Shown: piece by piece, positions 1 to 6,353 of the stretch
Layout of the letters: each line of letters opens with the position of its first letter
How positions within the stretch are numbered: the first letter of the stretch is position 1
NCBI GenBank assembly: GCA_003555385.1
Contig: PWHO01000281.1
Location: forward strand, 1 to 6,471
From: Bacteroidales bacterium
Lineage (GTDB): Bacteria; Bacteroidota; Bacteroidia; Bacteroidales; UBA7960
Direction of reading: 5' to 3'
Length of the DNA stretch: 6,471 nucleotides
Translations under genes and position numbers: made by a program
Notes under the pieces: generated by a model
What the model saw: only the letters and a program-made list of their open reading frames with translations
Database searches by the model: none
What the model was told of the DNA's origin: nothing

Positions 1-60
1 GAGCAGGCCATGAAGAAAGCCATCCCTGAGATCAAGGCAGTAGAATCGATCAACAATTAA
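1..60 (+). CDS. NifU-like Fe-S scaffold protein, C-terminal end (partial)
   Basis: Only the last 19 codons and the TAA stop lie in the window, and the gene begins upstream of it. The visible tail contains KKAIPEIKAVESINN. It resembles the end of the small C-terminal NifU-type domain, in which an amphipathic helix is followed by a 'P-E-I/V-x-x-V' strand. Such proteins carry or transfer iron-sulfur clusters in the cytoplasm. The diagnostic CxxC cluster-binding motif would lie upstream and cannot be seen, so this rests on a short terminal match. A P-loop Fe-S carrier of the Mrp type is a less likely alternative. The last 11 bases overlap the end of the convergent nadE gene, so no room is left for a separate terminator. 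Confidence 0.6.
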   Translation, partial: EQAMKKAIPEIKAVESINN

Positions 61-1708
61 TGATCGCCTCATAGGATGCCTCGAGCGGCATTTCCCGTCC
101 GGCACCCAGGCATTTTGCAGTTACCCTTAAAACCGGCGGTGATTGGCGGCGTTTATGTTCACTACCTGTCACAAGCCGCAGCACTTTTCGTACCGTGGCG
201 CTGTCATGGCCCGATTCCTCAATAGAAGCAGCATCCATATTTTCCTCGAGGAACTTGCATAATATATCATCCAGCACATCATATTCCGGCAGGGAATCTG
301 AATCTTTCTGATCGGGCCTGAGCTCTGCAGACGGTGGTTTACTAATGGTATTTTCAGGAATAATCTCCTGCTGACTGTTAATCACCTTTGCCATCCCGTA
401 TACATCCGTCTTATAGACATCTCCCAGCGGAGACAGCCCTCCGCACATGTCACCGTAAAGCGTACCGTAACCCACTGCCGCTTCACTTTTATTGGATGTA
501 TTCAATAAAAGATGTCCGAATTTGTTGGAAAGCCCCATCAGAATCACCGCCCGTGCCCTTGCCTGCAGATTTTCTTCGGCGACCCCCGGTTCCTTCCCTT
601 TAAAAAGGGGTGAAAGGCTTTTCTCCAGCGAACTGACCGTGTCATTGATGGAGATAATGTCATAGCGTACACCAAGGTTCTCTGCCAGGGCAACCGCATC
701 ATCCACTGAGTGATCAGAGCTGTGCGGTCCGGGAAGCAACACCGCCCACACATTCTCTTTCCCGAGCGCTTTCTCTGCAACCACAAGACTCACTGCAGAA
801 TCTATCCCGCCGGAAAGACCGAGGATAACCTGCTTCAGCCCGGTTTTGCGAAAATAATCCCTTACGCCCATGACCAGGGCATCCATCATCAACCGGCATT
901 TCCCGTCGTTTTCAGGGACAATAGGGATTTCCTTACCCCTGCCATTTATGACTTCGTCCAGGTCATATACCCGCAGTGCTTCCTCAAAAGAGGGAAAAAG
1001 ATCCATCATCTTCCCCTGCGGATTAAACACAGCGCTTCCACCCTCAAAAATCAGGTCCGTCTGCCCCCCGAGCAGGTTTACATTAAACAGCGGCAGCTTA
1101 TATAATCGTGCATTTTCAGAGAGCACCCGCAACCGGTTCGGTCCATGATTCCATGCAAAAGGAGAAGCAGAGATATTGATCAGCAGATCAGGATTTTCCC
1201 TGAACAGCTCATCCGGCGGATTCACTGAGTACATCCCCTGATTTTGAAGATTCCAGATATCTTCACAAACCGTCAGGCCAATGCGGCGGCCTTTGAACGG
1301 AATGGTATGAAAGGTATCTGCCGGTTCAAAATAACGGTACTCATTAAATACATCATAGGTCGGCATCAATCCTTTGTGGTAGGTGGCCTGAATCCTTCCG
1401 TTTTGCAGCAGGAAAGCAGTGTTGCGCAAACTTTTCCCGTTTTGTTCCGGGTTGAAGGTGGGTGAACCGACAATGGCGGCAACTCCCCTGCAGGCCTCTG
1501 CAATCTTTTCTACCTGCCTGAGACATTCACGAATGAAAACATCTGAAAAAAGCAGGTCACGCGGAGGATACCCGCAAACCGACAGCTCCGGAAACACAAT
1601 CAGCTCCGCCCCTTTTTTTTCAGCATCCTGAATGGCCCGGAGTGTTAAGGCCGTATTGTATTTGAAATTACCCACATGGTAATTGGGTTGGGCAAGTGCT
1701 ATACGCAT
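50..1708 (-). CDS. nadE: Glutamine-dependent NAD+ synthase
   Basis: This cytoplasmic enzyme makes NAD+ from deamido-NAD+ and ATP, using ammonia released from glutamine, in the last step of NAD synthesis. The 552-residue protein has both expected domains. The N-terminal nitrilase-like glutaminase (about 1-260) shows the Glu-Lys-Cys triad at E41 (FPELSVCGY), K112 (YHKGLMPTYDVFNEYRYF) and C148 (GLTVCEDIW). The C-terminal synthetase (about 270-552) has the ATP pyrophosphatase loop SGGIDSA at 299-305, NTSNKSEAAVGYGTLYGD near 403-420 and PPSAELRPDQKDSD near 458-471. The length is normal for the two-domain form. The ATG at 1708 is preferred because MRIALAQ is the usual family start; a GTG 30 bases upstream would add ten unconserved residues. 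There is no Shine-Dalgarno, and eight T precede the ATG. The upstream barrel gene ends 70 bases before it on the same strand, so co-transcription is possible. Confidence 0.95.
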   Translation of the reverse strand: MRIALAQPNYHVGNFKYNTALTLRAIQDAEKKGAELIVFPELSVCGYPPRDLLFSDVFIRECLRQVEKIAEACRGVAAIVGSPTFNPEQNGKSLRNTAFLLQNGRIQATYHKGLMPTYDVFNEYRYFEPADTFHTIPFKGRRIGLTVCEDIWNLQNQGMYSVNPPDELFRENPDLLINISASPFAWNHGPNRLRVLSENARLYKLPLFNVNLLGGQTDLIFEGGSAVFNPQGKMMDLFPSFEEALRVYDLDEVINGRGKEIPIVPENDGKCRLMMDALVMGVRDYFRKTGLKQVILGLSGGIDSAVSLVVAEKALGKENVWAVLLPGPHSSDHSVDDAVALAENLGVRYDIISINDTVSSLEKSLSPLFKGKEPGVAEENLQARARAVILMGLSNKFGHLLLNTSNKSEAAVGYGTLYGDMCGGLSPLGDVYKTDVYGMAKVINSQQEIIPENTISKPPSAELRPDQKDSDSLPEYDVLDDILCKFLEENMDAASIEESGHDSATVRKVLRLVTGSEHKRRQSPPVLRVTAKCLGAGREMPLEASYEAIINC

Positions 1709-1778
1709 AAAAAAAAGTTTGTAGTTGTATACTGTCACTATCGAAGTGAATGCCTGAAACCCCGGAAAACACTTTGGG

Positions 1779-2468
1779 CTAGAACATCACCCCAAGCGTG
1801 ACTTCCAGGTAGTTAACCATAGAGCTTGGACTGGATGCATTGGGATCATATGGATTTTCCATCTTCAGCACGTTGGAAAAACCGTTGTTAAACACAAGCC
1901 CGGCCATTAAAGAAGTGCGTCCTCCAAGACTGTATTCCAGGCCTGCACCAATAATCATGGCACCACGCATAAACCTGATCTCATCGGAGATGTCAACATC
2001 CGTGCGGGAAACGACTGATCCGTCAGGTTGCGGAATCCTTTCGTCTGCTTCAGCCTTGCTGTTGAACCCCAGGCCCAGGCCAAACTGCCCGAAATAAGTC
2101 ACATAACCAACCTCCTCAGTCCTGAGTTTAATGGTCAGCGGAAACTCAAGGTAACGCAATGAATAGTCGCGACGCTTATCGACAATCAAGTCGTCCTCCT
2201 CCGTCTTGTATGGGTATTTTAATTTCCCCCCGGTGTGCAGTATATGCATCCCGGAGGATATGGCATAGTTCTCCGCAAACAAAAAGTCCGCAATCAGTCC
2301 GTAAGAAAACCCAATGGTTGCTCCATTGCGCTCAAAACCACGTGTTTCAGGCCGATGCCAGGAAATATTCGGGGCAGCTTTCATTCCGAACACAAAACGA
2401 GAACCGTCAGCCTGCACATGAGGTGCAGCAAGTAACAGTGCAAAAAGGAAAGGCAAAATATTTTTCAT
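1779..2468 (-). CDS. PorT-family outer-membrane beta-barrel protein
   Basis: The 229-residue protein starts with a signal peptide: MKN, a hydrophobic stretch to about residue 16, then a likely signal peptidase I site after HVQA (residue 20). The mature part consists of alternating polar/aromatic strands: FVFGMKAAPNISW (25-37), GFSYGLIADFLF (53-64), YAISSGMHI (68-76), YLEFPLTIKLRT (106-117), YVTYFGQFGLGLGF (122-135), GAMIIGAGLEYSLG (169-182), SLMAGLVFNNGF (186-197) and YLEVTLGVMF (220-229). The chain ends in Phe, as expected of a barrel inserted into the outer membrane. The size and the 'GLIADFLF...SSGMHI...LEFPLTIKLR' pattern fit the broad Bacteroidota PorT-like family. That family includes the type IX secretion component PorT but also many barrels of unknown role, so the name does not establish a secretion function. 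It is divergent from gldB and upstream of nadE. Confidence 0.8.
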   Translation of the reverse strand: MKNILPFLFALLLAAPHVQADGSRFVFGMKAAPNISWHRPETRGFERNGATIGFSYGLIADFLFAENYAISSGMHILHTGGKLKYPYKTEEDDLIVDKRRDYSLRYLEFPLTIKLRTEEVGYVTYFGQFGLGLGFNSKAEADERIPQPDGSVVSRTDVDISDEIRFMRGAMIIGAGLEYSLGGRTSLMAGLVFNNGFSNVLKMENPYDPNASSPSSMVNYLEVTLGVMF

Positions 2469-2513
2469 AATAAAACCATTTTATTTATTACCGTTCAACC
2501 CCGGGTTGTTTAA

Positions 2514-2548
2514 CAAATTATCCGTTTTATTCCTATACTTTTACCAAA
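2514..2548 (-). promoter_or_regulatory. Possible promoter of the beta-barrel gene
   Basis: Read on the minus strand, TAATTTG (2514-2520) resembles the Bacteroidota -7 element but is one base short between TA and TTTG. A TTTG (2545-2548) lies 24 bases further upstream, longer than the usual 19-21. It would place the transcript start about 40 bases before the ATG at 2468. This is a weak match, listed because no better candidate is visible on this strand. Confidence 0.22.
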
Positions 2549-2553
2549 AGCGT

Positions 2554-2561
2554 TACGTTTG
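2554..2561 (+). promoter_or_regulatory. Candidate -7 promoter element for gldB
   Basis: TACGTTTG is an exact match to the Bacteroidota -7 consensus TAnnTTTG. The -33 position, 19-21 bases upstream, does not show a TTTG, so the match is incomplete. If it is used, the gldB transcript would have a leader of about 110 bases that includes the hairpin at 2596-2614. Confidence 0.35.
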
Positions 2562-2595
2562 CAATATTAAACAATAATATCGCGCCTTCGTCACG

Positions 2596-2614
2596 ATCCG
2601 GTCGTTTTCCGGAT
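2596..2614 (+). other. Hairpin in the gldB leader
   Basis: ATCCGG and CCGGAT form a perfect 6-bp inverted repeat around a 7-base loop (TCGTTTT). A second short inverted repeat, TCAGT-TG-ACTGA, follows at 2623-2634. No T-run follows either one, so they are not intrinsic terminators. They lie 65 and 45 bases before the gldB start and could be leader RNA structure or protein-binding sites. Arms this short could also arise by chance. Confidence 0.35.
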
Positions 2615-2678
2615 GCAGATCATCAGTTGACTGACATAAAGCACACGGCCGTATAAAGATAATCAATATCCATATAAA

Positions 2679-3704
2679 ATGGTTAAACAAAGGATTAGAA
2701 GGATTTGTTTGGCGACACTGATAATTTTTACTGGTCTGCTCTTTACAGGATGTTCCCCATGGGACAGGAAGCCGTTCTATGAAGCAGATATTTCCGAAAC
2801 CAGGATTGATCCCATTCAGATCAGTCGCTATGAATCTGTGCTGTTCGAACTGAATCCTTTCGAACTGCGCAGGGAGATCGACCCCTATATTGATGAGTTT
2901 TATTTCTTTCTGGGTGAAGGGATTAATGATCCGGAAGGTGTTGAGCAATTGTACAATTATGTGACAGACCCGCTGCTGAAGGAACTCTATAATGATTCAA
3001 GGGAAACCTGGCCTGACCTGAAAAACCTCGAAGAATCGCTGACCCGTGCATTTCGTTTTTACAAATACCATTTCCCGGAAGGTGAGATTCCCAGAGTTTA
3101 TTCCTACATATCCGGAATAGACCACCAGATGCCCGTCATGCATTCGGAAGGACATTTGATCATTGCCCTTGATACCTATTTGGGCAGCGAGTATCCGTAT
3201 TATGAAAGGCTCGGTATACCGAAGTACAAAAAAAGGTGGATGCGGCCTGAACGGGCACCTGCTGATGTGATGCTGGTAATGGCAGATGAAAAGCTGGATT
3301 TGATTTACCCCCGGCCTGAGAGCCTGCTGGAACACATGGTTCACGAAGGAAAGCGACTTTTTTTCCTGGATTGCATGTTACCCGACACGCCCGACTCCCT
3401 TAAAATAAAATACACAGCTGCCAACCAGCAATGGATGGAAAACAACCAGGGCCGTGCCTGGACTTACAAGCTCGACAATGAACTGCTTTACTCTTCTGAC
3501 TTTGCAGCCATTCAGAAATTTATCAGGGAAGCCCCGTTTACCGCTCCCTTCTCACAACATTCCGCACCCCGGACCGGTACCTGGCTTGGTTGGCAAATTG
3601 TCAGAGAATACATGCGCAGAAACCAGGAGGTTAGCTTACAGGAACTGCTCCATGAAACCAATGCAAGAAAAATATTGAACGAAGCCAGGTTCAGGCCGGA
3701 TTAA
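2679..3704 (+). CDS. gldB: GldB-family gliding-motility lipoprotein
   Basis: The 341-residue protein matches the GldB lipoproteins of Bacteroidota. In gliding Flavobacterium these are needed for cell movement; related proteins also occur in non-gliding members, and the biochemical role is unknown. A basic start and a hydrophobic segment (residues 9-22) lead to the lipobox LFTGC, with Cys25 as the expected lipidated residue, so the mature protein is membrane-anchored outside the cytoplasm. Recognisable family blocks are IDPIQISRYESVLFELNP (43-60), HLIIALDTYLGSEYPYY (159-175), LLEHMVHEGKRLFFLDCMLP (216-235), DSLKIKYT (239-246), DNELLYSSD (266-274) and GTWLGWQIVREYM (300-312). The length is typical. 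The ATG follows an A-rich stretch with no Shine-Dalgarno. No gldC follows: the next gene, engB, is convergent and overlaps the last 14 bases. The gene alone does not show that the organism glides. Confidence 0.88.
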   Translation: MVKQRIRRICLATLIIFTGLLFTGCSPWDRKPFYEADISETRIDPIQISRYESVLFELNPFELRREIDPYIDEFYFFLGEGINDPEGVEQLYNYVTDPLLKELYNDSRETWPDLKNLEESLTRAFRFYKYHFPEGEIPRVYSYISGIDHQMPVMHSEGHLIIALDTYLGSEYPYYERLGIPKYKKRWMRPERAPADVMLVMADEKLDLIYPRPESLLEHMVHEGKRLFFLDCMLPDTPDSLKIKYTAANQQWMENNQGRAWTYKLDNELLYSSDFAAIQKFIREAPFTAPFSQHSAPRTGTWLGWQIVREYMRRNQEVSLQELLHETNARKILNEARFRPD

Positions 3705-4296
3705 ACGGTTTGTTGCAATCTGCGATCATGCCCAGTATCTCATCGCGCCCGCGGCCCGTTTTACCGCTGCTCAGGATATAAGGAGGTAAAGGATCCCACT
3801 GTTTGGACAGGGTTCTCTTATAAATTTCCAGGTGTTTTTGCAGCCTGGATTCAGACAACTTGTCAGCTTTTGTAAACACCACGCAAAAAGGAAGTTGATT
3901 CGTGCCAAACCACTCCAAAAAAGCGATGTCGTTCCGAAGAGGTTCATGCCGGCTGTCAATCAGAATGAAAGAACAAAGGAGATTCTGGCGCTTCAGCAAA
4001 TAGCTCTGAATAACTTTTTCCCACTTTTTTTTAACCGCCACGGGTACTTTCGCAAACCCGTAACCCGGAAGGTCTGCCAGGTACCATGAGCCATTGACCA
4101 GAAAATGATTAATCAACCGGGTTTTGCCCGGTGTAGCTGATGTTTTGGCCAGTTTTCCATAACGGGTCAGCATATTGATCAGGGAAGATTTACCCACATT
4201 GGAGCGACCCAAAAAAGCATACTCCGGAAGATCCCCGGGAGGGCAATCTTTCCAGTTTGAGGCACTCTTAATAAATTCGGCTGATTTAATTATCAT
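3691..4296 (-). CDS. engB: Ribosome biogenesis GTPase EngB/YsxC/YihA
   Basis: This small cytoplasmic TRAFAC GTPase is needed for late assembly of the large ribosomal subunit and is often essential. All GTP-binding motifs are present in the 201 residues: G1 GRSNVGKSS (30-38), G2 around TPGKT (55-59), G3 DLPGYG (75-80), G4 TKADK (142-146) and G5 SSGKTGRG (176-183). IDSRH (113-117) and the N-terminal FLGRSNVGKSSLIN block are typical of EngB rather than Era or Der. The length is normal, and the ATG gives the family's usual start, with strand residues AEFIKSA. It lies 39 bases after the glsB-like gene on the same strand, so it is probably the third gene of that operon. No Shine-Dalgarno is visible, and a small hairpin ends 9 bases before the ATG. 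Its stop codon lies inside the end of convergent gldB. Confidence 0.96.
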   Translation of the reverse strand: MIIKSAEFIKSASNWKDCPPGDLPEYAFLGRSNVGKSSLINMLTRYGKLAKTSATPGKTRLINHFLVNGSWYLADLPGYGFAKVPVAVKKKWEKVIQSYLLKRQNLLCSFILIDSRHEPLRNDIAFLEWFGTNQLPFCVVFTKADKLSESRLQKHLEIYKRTLSKQWDPLPPYILSSGKTGRGRDEILGMIADCNKPFNPA

Positions 4297-4305
4297 ATCT
4301 GTAAA

Positions 4306-4325
4306 CCCCGTTACCGGAAACAGGG
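4306..4325 (-). other. Intergenic hairpin between the glsB-like gene and engB
   Basis: On the minus strand CCCTGTT and AACGGGG pair over 7 bp, with one G-U wobble, around the 6-base loop TCCGGT. The wobble becomes a C-A mismatch in the opposite strand, so the structure favours the operon's RNA. It starts 10 bases after the upstream stop and ends 9 bases before the engB ATG. Only three T follow, so it is not a convincing intrinsic terminator. It could be a partial terminator, a processing signal or a translational brake. Confidence 0.35.
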
Positions 4326-4335
4326 ATTCCCGGAT

Positions 4336-5292
4336 TTATTCTTTCTTCTTGTAGGTATTTACATGTCTCCTTGCCTTTGCGTCATAAATATCAGCTATGG
4401 TGATCATAATGCCGGTTTCCTCTACGCCTCCGAAATCCTCGTTGAAAGCAGTTCCGAATGTTTTCATTGTAGGGCTGAGCCCCATATAAGAGTTGATCAG
4501 CGGAGGGATATTCTCTTTTCGGCTCCTTACGTGCTGCGACAACAAACGGTAGTTCTCCTCAAAACTCTCTCCTGTAAACACTCCGGACAGCTGTTCCACG
4601 GGAGTGGTTATCGGTAAAGGCTCATATGGGGTGGCAAACTGGTCAGCGTCAGGGAAAAACCGGTGCATAAAATACAATATCAGGTCACGGGCGTAGGTAT
4701 CAAAATGCCGGTACATGGTCACTTTACCCAGAAAATACTTCAATTGCGGATAATTAACCACCAGTCCGCCCAACCCATCCCAAAGGTTATCCAGGGAGTA
4801 AATGCTCTTCCTGTTTTCTTTTGATGGCTGGTAAGCCGGCTGAACAAAGGAACGACCAAGCTCTATGGTATAAGGCATGTACTCCCTGATGAACTGCCCT
4901 GAGAACCGAAACAATTTGGCCATGGCAATATCAGGCACGCCATCAGGCCGTTTGGGTGCACCCCAGCAACAAAGGAAGCGGTATCCGCCGACGATTTCCC
5001 CGGCTGCAGGATCCCATACAATCAGTTGCTGGTATGGGGTTTCGGCCAGATCAAGGTCATCCAGATCCAACTCTTTTCCCGTTCCTCCTCCCGCCTGTCT
5101 GAAAGAAACCTCCCGCAAACGTCCAACCTCTCGCAATACATTTGGTGCCGTATGGGCATCCACCACATAAATTTCGTTATTGCCTTTGTTGGTGTGACGA
5201 AAAAAACTGTCACCGGTTAATTCGGTTATCAGCAACTCTTTAGACACAGGCTGAATAATATCCCTTTCTTTATCCTTCATCTGCTTATTCAT
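4336..5292 (-). CDS. glsB: OlsB/GlsB-like N-acyltransferase (amino-acid lipid synthesis)
   Basis: The 318-residue soluble protein resembles the OlsB/hemolysin-type acetyltransferase-fold family. Members transfer a 3-hydroxy-fatty acyl chain from acyl carrier protein to the amino group of an amino acid: ornithine in OlsB, glycine in the Bacteroides GlsB. Visible family features are LREVGRLREVSFRQAGGGTGKELDLDDLD (53-81), YQQLIVWD...IVGGYRF (87-106), the diagnostic ELGRSFVQPAYQ (144-155) and the Leu/Trp/Gly-rich DNLWDGLGGLVVNYP (168-182). No signal peptide or membrane helix is seen. The ATG at 5292 overlaps the upstream stop as ATGA, implying translational coupling with the partner O-acyltransferase; a second Met at residue 5 is less likely. 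The product should be a lyso-amino-lipid that the upstream gene's enzyme completes. Glycine is inferred from Bacteroidota relatives; sequence reading cannot exclude ornithine or another amino acid. Confidence 0.82.
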   Translation of the reverse strand: MNKQMKDKERDIIQPVSKELLITELTGDSFFRHTNKGNNEIYVVDAHTAPNVLREVGRLREVSFRQAGGGTGKELDLDDLDLAETPYQQLIVWDPAAGEIVGGYRFLCCWGAPKRPDGVPDIAMAKLFRFSGQFIREYMPYTIELGRSFVQPAYQPSKENRKSIYSLDNLWDGLGGLVVNYPQLKYFLGKVTMYRHFDTYARDLILYFMHRFFPDADQFATPYEPLPITTPVEQLSGVFTGESFEENYRLLSQHVRSRKENIPPLINSYMGLSPTMKTFGTAFNEDFGGVEETGIMITIADIYDAKARRHVNTYKKKE

Positions 5293-6155
5293 TCAGGTTG
5301 ATCAATAAAAAACAAATTGCCCCCGGGCAAACCATAAACATGCTCTTTCATTTTCTGTGCCCACTGGTAATGGGTGTTTTCTTTCGTAAAGGTACTATAT
5401 GGCACAGGCTTTCCAAAGATAATGCGGAGTTTTTTATTTTGCTGCCTGAACATTTCATCAGGCAGGTATAACATCTCCACATTGAATTTGAAGCCCAACC
5501 GTTTGCGCCATAATGCCAATGTATAGAAAAAGTCAGAATTTTTTCCGTCAATATACACAGGCACAATATCGCGCTTATGCTGAACAGCCTTTGTAATAAA
5601 GGTCTTTTTCCACTCCAGGTCACGGATCTCCCCTCCCTTCCTTCTTGAGACCAGCCCTGCCGGAAAGATCAGCATCAGCTCCTCCGAAGCAAAACAAGCC
5701 TCCAGCGCACGCACAAACCCGGCATTATTTCTGCCATGCTTGTTTACAGGAACAAATAACTCCTTCAGGTTATATACTTCCAACAATATATCGTTGGCCA
5801 GAAAACGGATGTCTGAGCGCTTTTTCCCAATCACATGCATAAGAGCCATTCCGTCCAGCCCTCCCAGCGGATGATTGGATGCAACAATATAGCGGCCGGA
5901 AGACGGGATATTTTCCTCATTGACCACCTCGATATTAAGCTCAAAGCGTTCAGTCAAAATCCGCTCAATAAATTCAAGGCCGTTAAGATGCCGGTACTCT
6001 TCCAGGGCCTGATTGATCTCATCCTGATGAACGATCCGTTTCAGATAGCGGATCACAGGACGGGGAATAAGATGATAAGCGCCCCCGGCTTTGGATCGCA
6101 ATACCTCATCGATATCAATCAGCTGTTGCTTTTGCTTATCTGTGTTGGTAGTCAT
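5289..6155 (-). CDS. glsA: PlsC-like O-acyltransferase, GlsA-type
   Basis: The 288-residue protein belongs to the PlsC/lysophospholipid acyltransferase superfamily. It likely adds the second fatty acid to the hydroxyl of the lyso-amino-lipid made by the adjacent GlsB-like enzyme, at the inner membrane face. The catalytic block is SNHPLGGLDG (93-102), with H95 and D101; the spacing is H-x5-D rather than the classical H-x4-D. Further blocks are FLANDILLEVYNLKELFVPVNK (118-139), FPAG (164-167, usually FPEG) and IVPVYIDG (197-204). The N-terminal IDIDEVLRSK (13-22) resembles Bacteroidota relatives. The frame is open to a GTG at 6206, with ATGs at 6176, 6170 and 6155. I chose 6155 because the purine-rich GGAAGAAGG lies 4 bases before it and a strong promoter occupies 6177-6209, making the first two upstream starts untenable and 6170 unlikely. 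It is the first gene of the probable operon glsA-glsB-engB. Confidence 0.82.
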   Translation of the reverse strand: MTTNTDKQKQQLIDIDEVLRSKAGGAYHLIPRPVIRYLKRIVHQDEINQALEEYRHLNGLEFIERILTERFELNIEVVNEENIPSSGRYIVASNHPLGGLDGMALMHVIGKKRSDIRFLANDILLEVYNLKELFVPVNKHGRNNAGFVRALEACFASEELMLIFPAGLVSRRKGGEIRDLEWKKTFITKAVQHKRDIVPVYIDGKNSDFFYTLALWRKRLGFKFNVEMLYLPDEMFRQQNKKLRIIFGKPVPYSTFTKENTHYQWAQKMKEHVYGLPGGNLFFIDQPE

Positions 6156-6159
6156 GCTG

Positions 6160-6168
6160 CCTTCTTCC
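6160..6168 (-). promoter_or_regulatory. Ribosome binding site deciding the glsA-like start
   Basis: GGAAGAAGG on the minus strand lies 4 bases before the ATG at 6155. It is unusual here, since the other genes lack a Shine-Dalgarno, and it supports 6155 over the ATGs at 6170 and 6176. The spacing is slightly short. Confidence 0.5.
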
Positions 6169-6176
6169 ATCGTCAT

Positions 6177-6209
6177 CAAAAATAAGAAATATGTTTGAAA
6201 ATTCACAAA
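6177..6209 (-). promoter_or_regulatory. Bacteroidota-type promoter of the glsA-glsB-engB operon
   Basis: On the minus strand TTTG (6206-6209) is followed after 21 bases by TATTTTTG (6177-6184), an exact TAnnTTTG. Both elements and their spacing fit the promoter recognised by the primary sigma factor of Bacteroidota. The transcript would begin near 6170, giving a leader of about 15 bases that holds the purine-rich binding site before the ATG at 6155. Confidence 0.65.
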
Positions 6210-6262
6210 ATGGCTTGGCCGGCGGACGACACTGGTTTATCGCGGCAAAGCTCAAAATGCCA

Positions 6263-6274
6263 TTTTTCGAAAAA
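6263..6274. repeat. 12-bp perfect palindrome in the divergent intergenic region
   Basis: TTTTTCGAAAAA is a perfect 12-bp palindrome 54 bases upstream of the -33 element of the acyltransferase promoter and about 80 bases from the MraZ operator. It could be a dimeric regulator site, but A/T-rich palindromes of this size also arise by chance. The rest of 6210-6353 shows no gene. It also holds two CGTCCAA copies 9 bases apart (6315-6321 and 6324-6330). Confidence 0.3.
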
Positions 6275-6353
6275 CACCCAGACTCCTGTATTTCAATTAC
6301 TTAACATAATAAGGCGTCCAATCCGTCCAAAATTCAGCCAAAAAGTTATTAAC

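Noticed and set aside
710..1105. 131-codon open frame on the plus strand opposite nadE
   Set aside because: It lies entirely antisense to a well-conserved gene, its translation resembles no family I know, and it has no promoter or ribosome site. It is a shadow frame.
1709..1716. Run of eight T (minus strand) just before the nadE ATG, as a terminator of the barrel gene
   Set aside because: No GC-rich stem precedes it; only AT-rich unpaired sequence is present.
1709..1738. Upstream GTG start for nadE
   Set aside because: It adds MTVYNYKLFF before the conserved MRIALAQ start, with no Shine-Dalgarno and no family support.
2553..2948. 131-codon minus-strand frame overlapping the gldB start and its leader
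   Set aside because: It overlaps the conserved gldB N-terminus antisense, has low-complexity composition and no recognisable domain.
4016..4034. AAAGTGGGAAAAAG-like stretch inside engB (minus strand) as a further MraZ site
   Set aside because: It is a single unit within Lys-Lys-Trp-Glu codons, with no 10-bp repetition, so it is most likely coincidental.
6156..6206. Upstream GTG (6206) and ATGs (6176, 6170) for the glsA-like gene
   Set aside because: The GTG falls in the -33 element and the ATG at 6176 directly abuts the -7 element of the best promoter. The ATG at 6170 would be at the transcript start, whereas 6155 has a purine-rich ribosome site.
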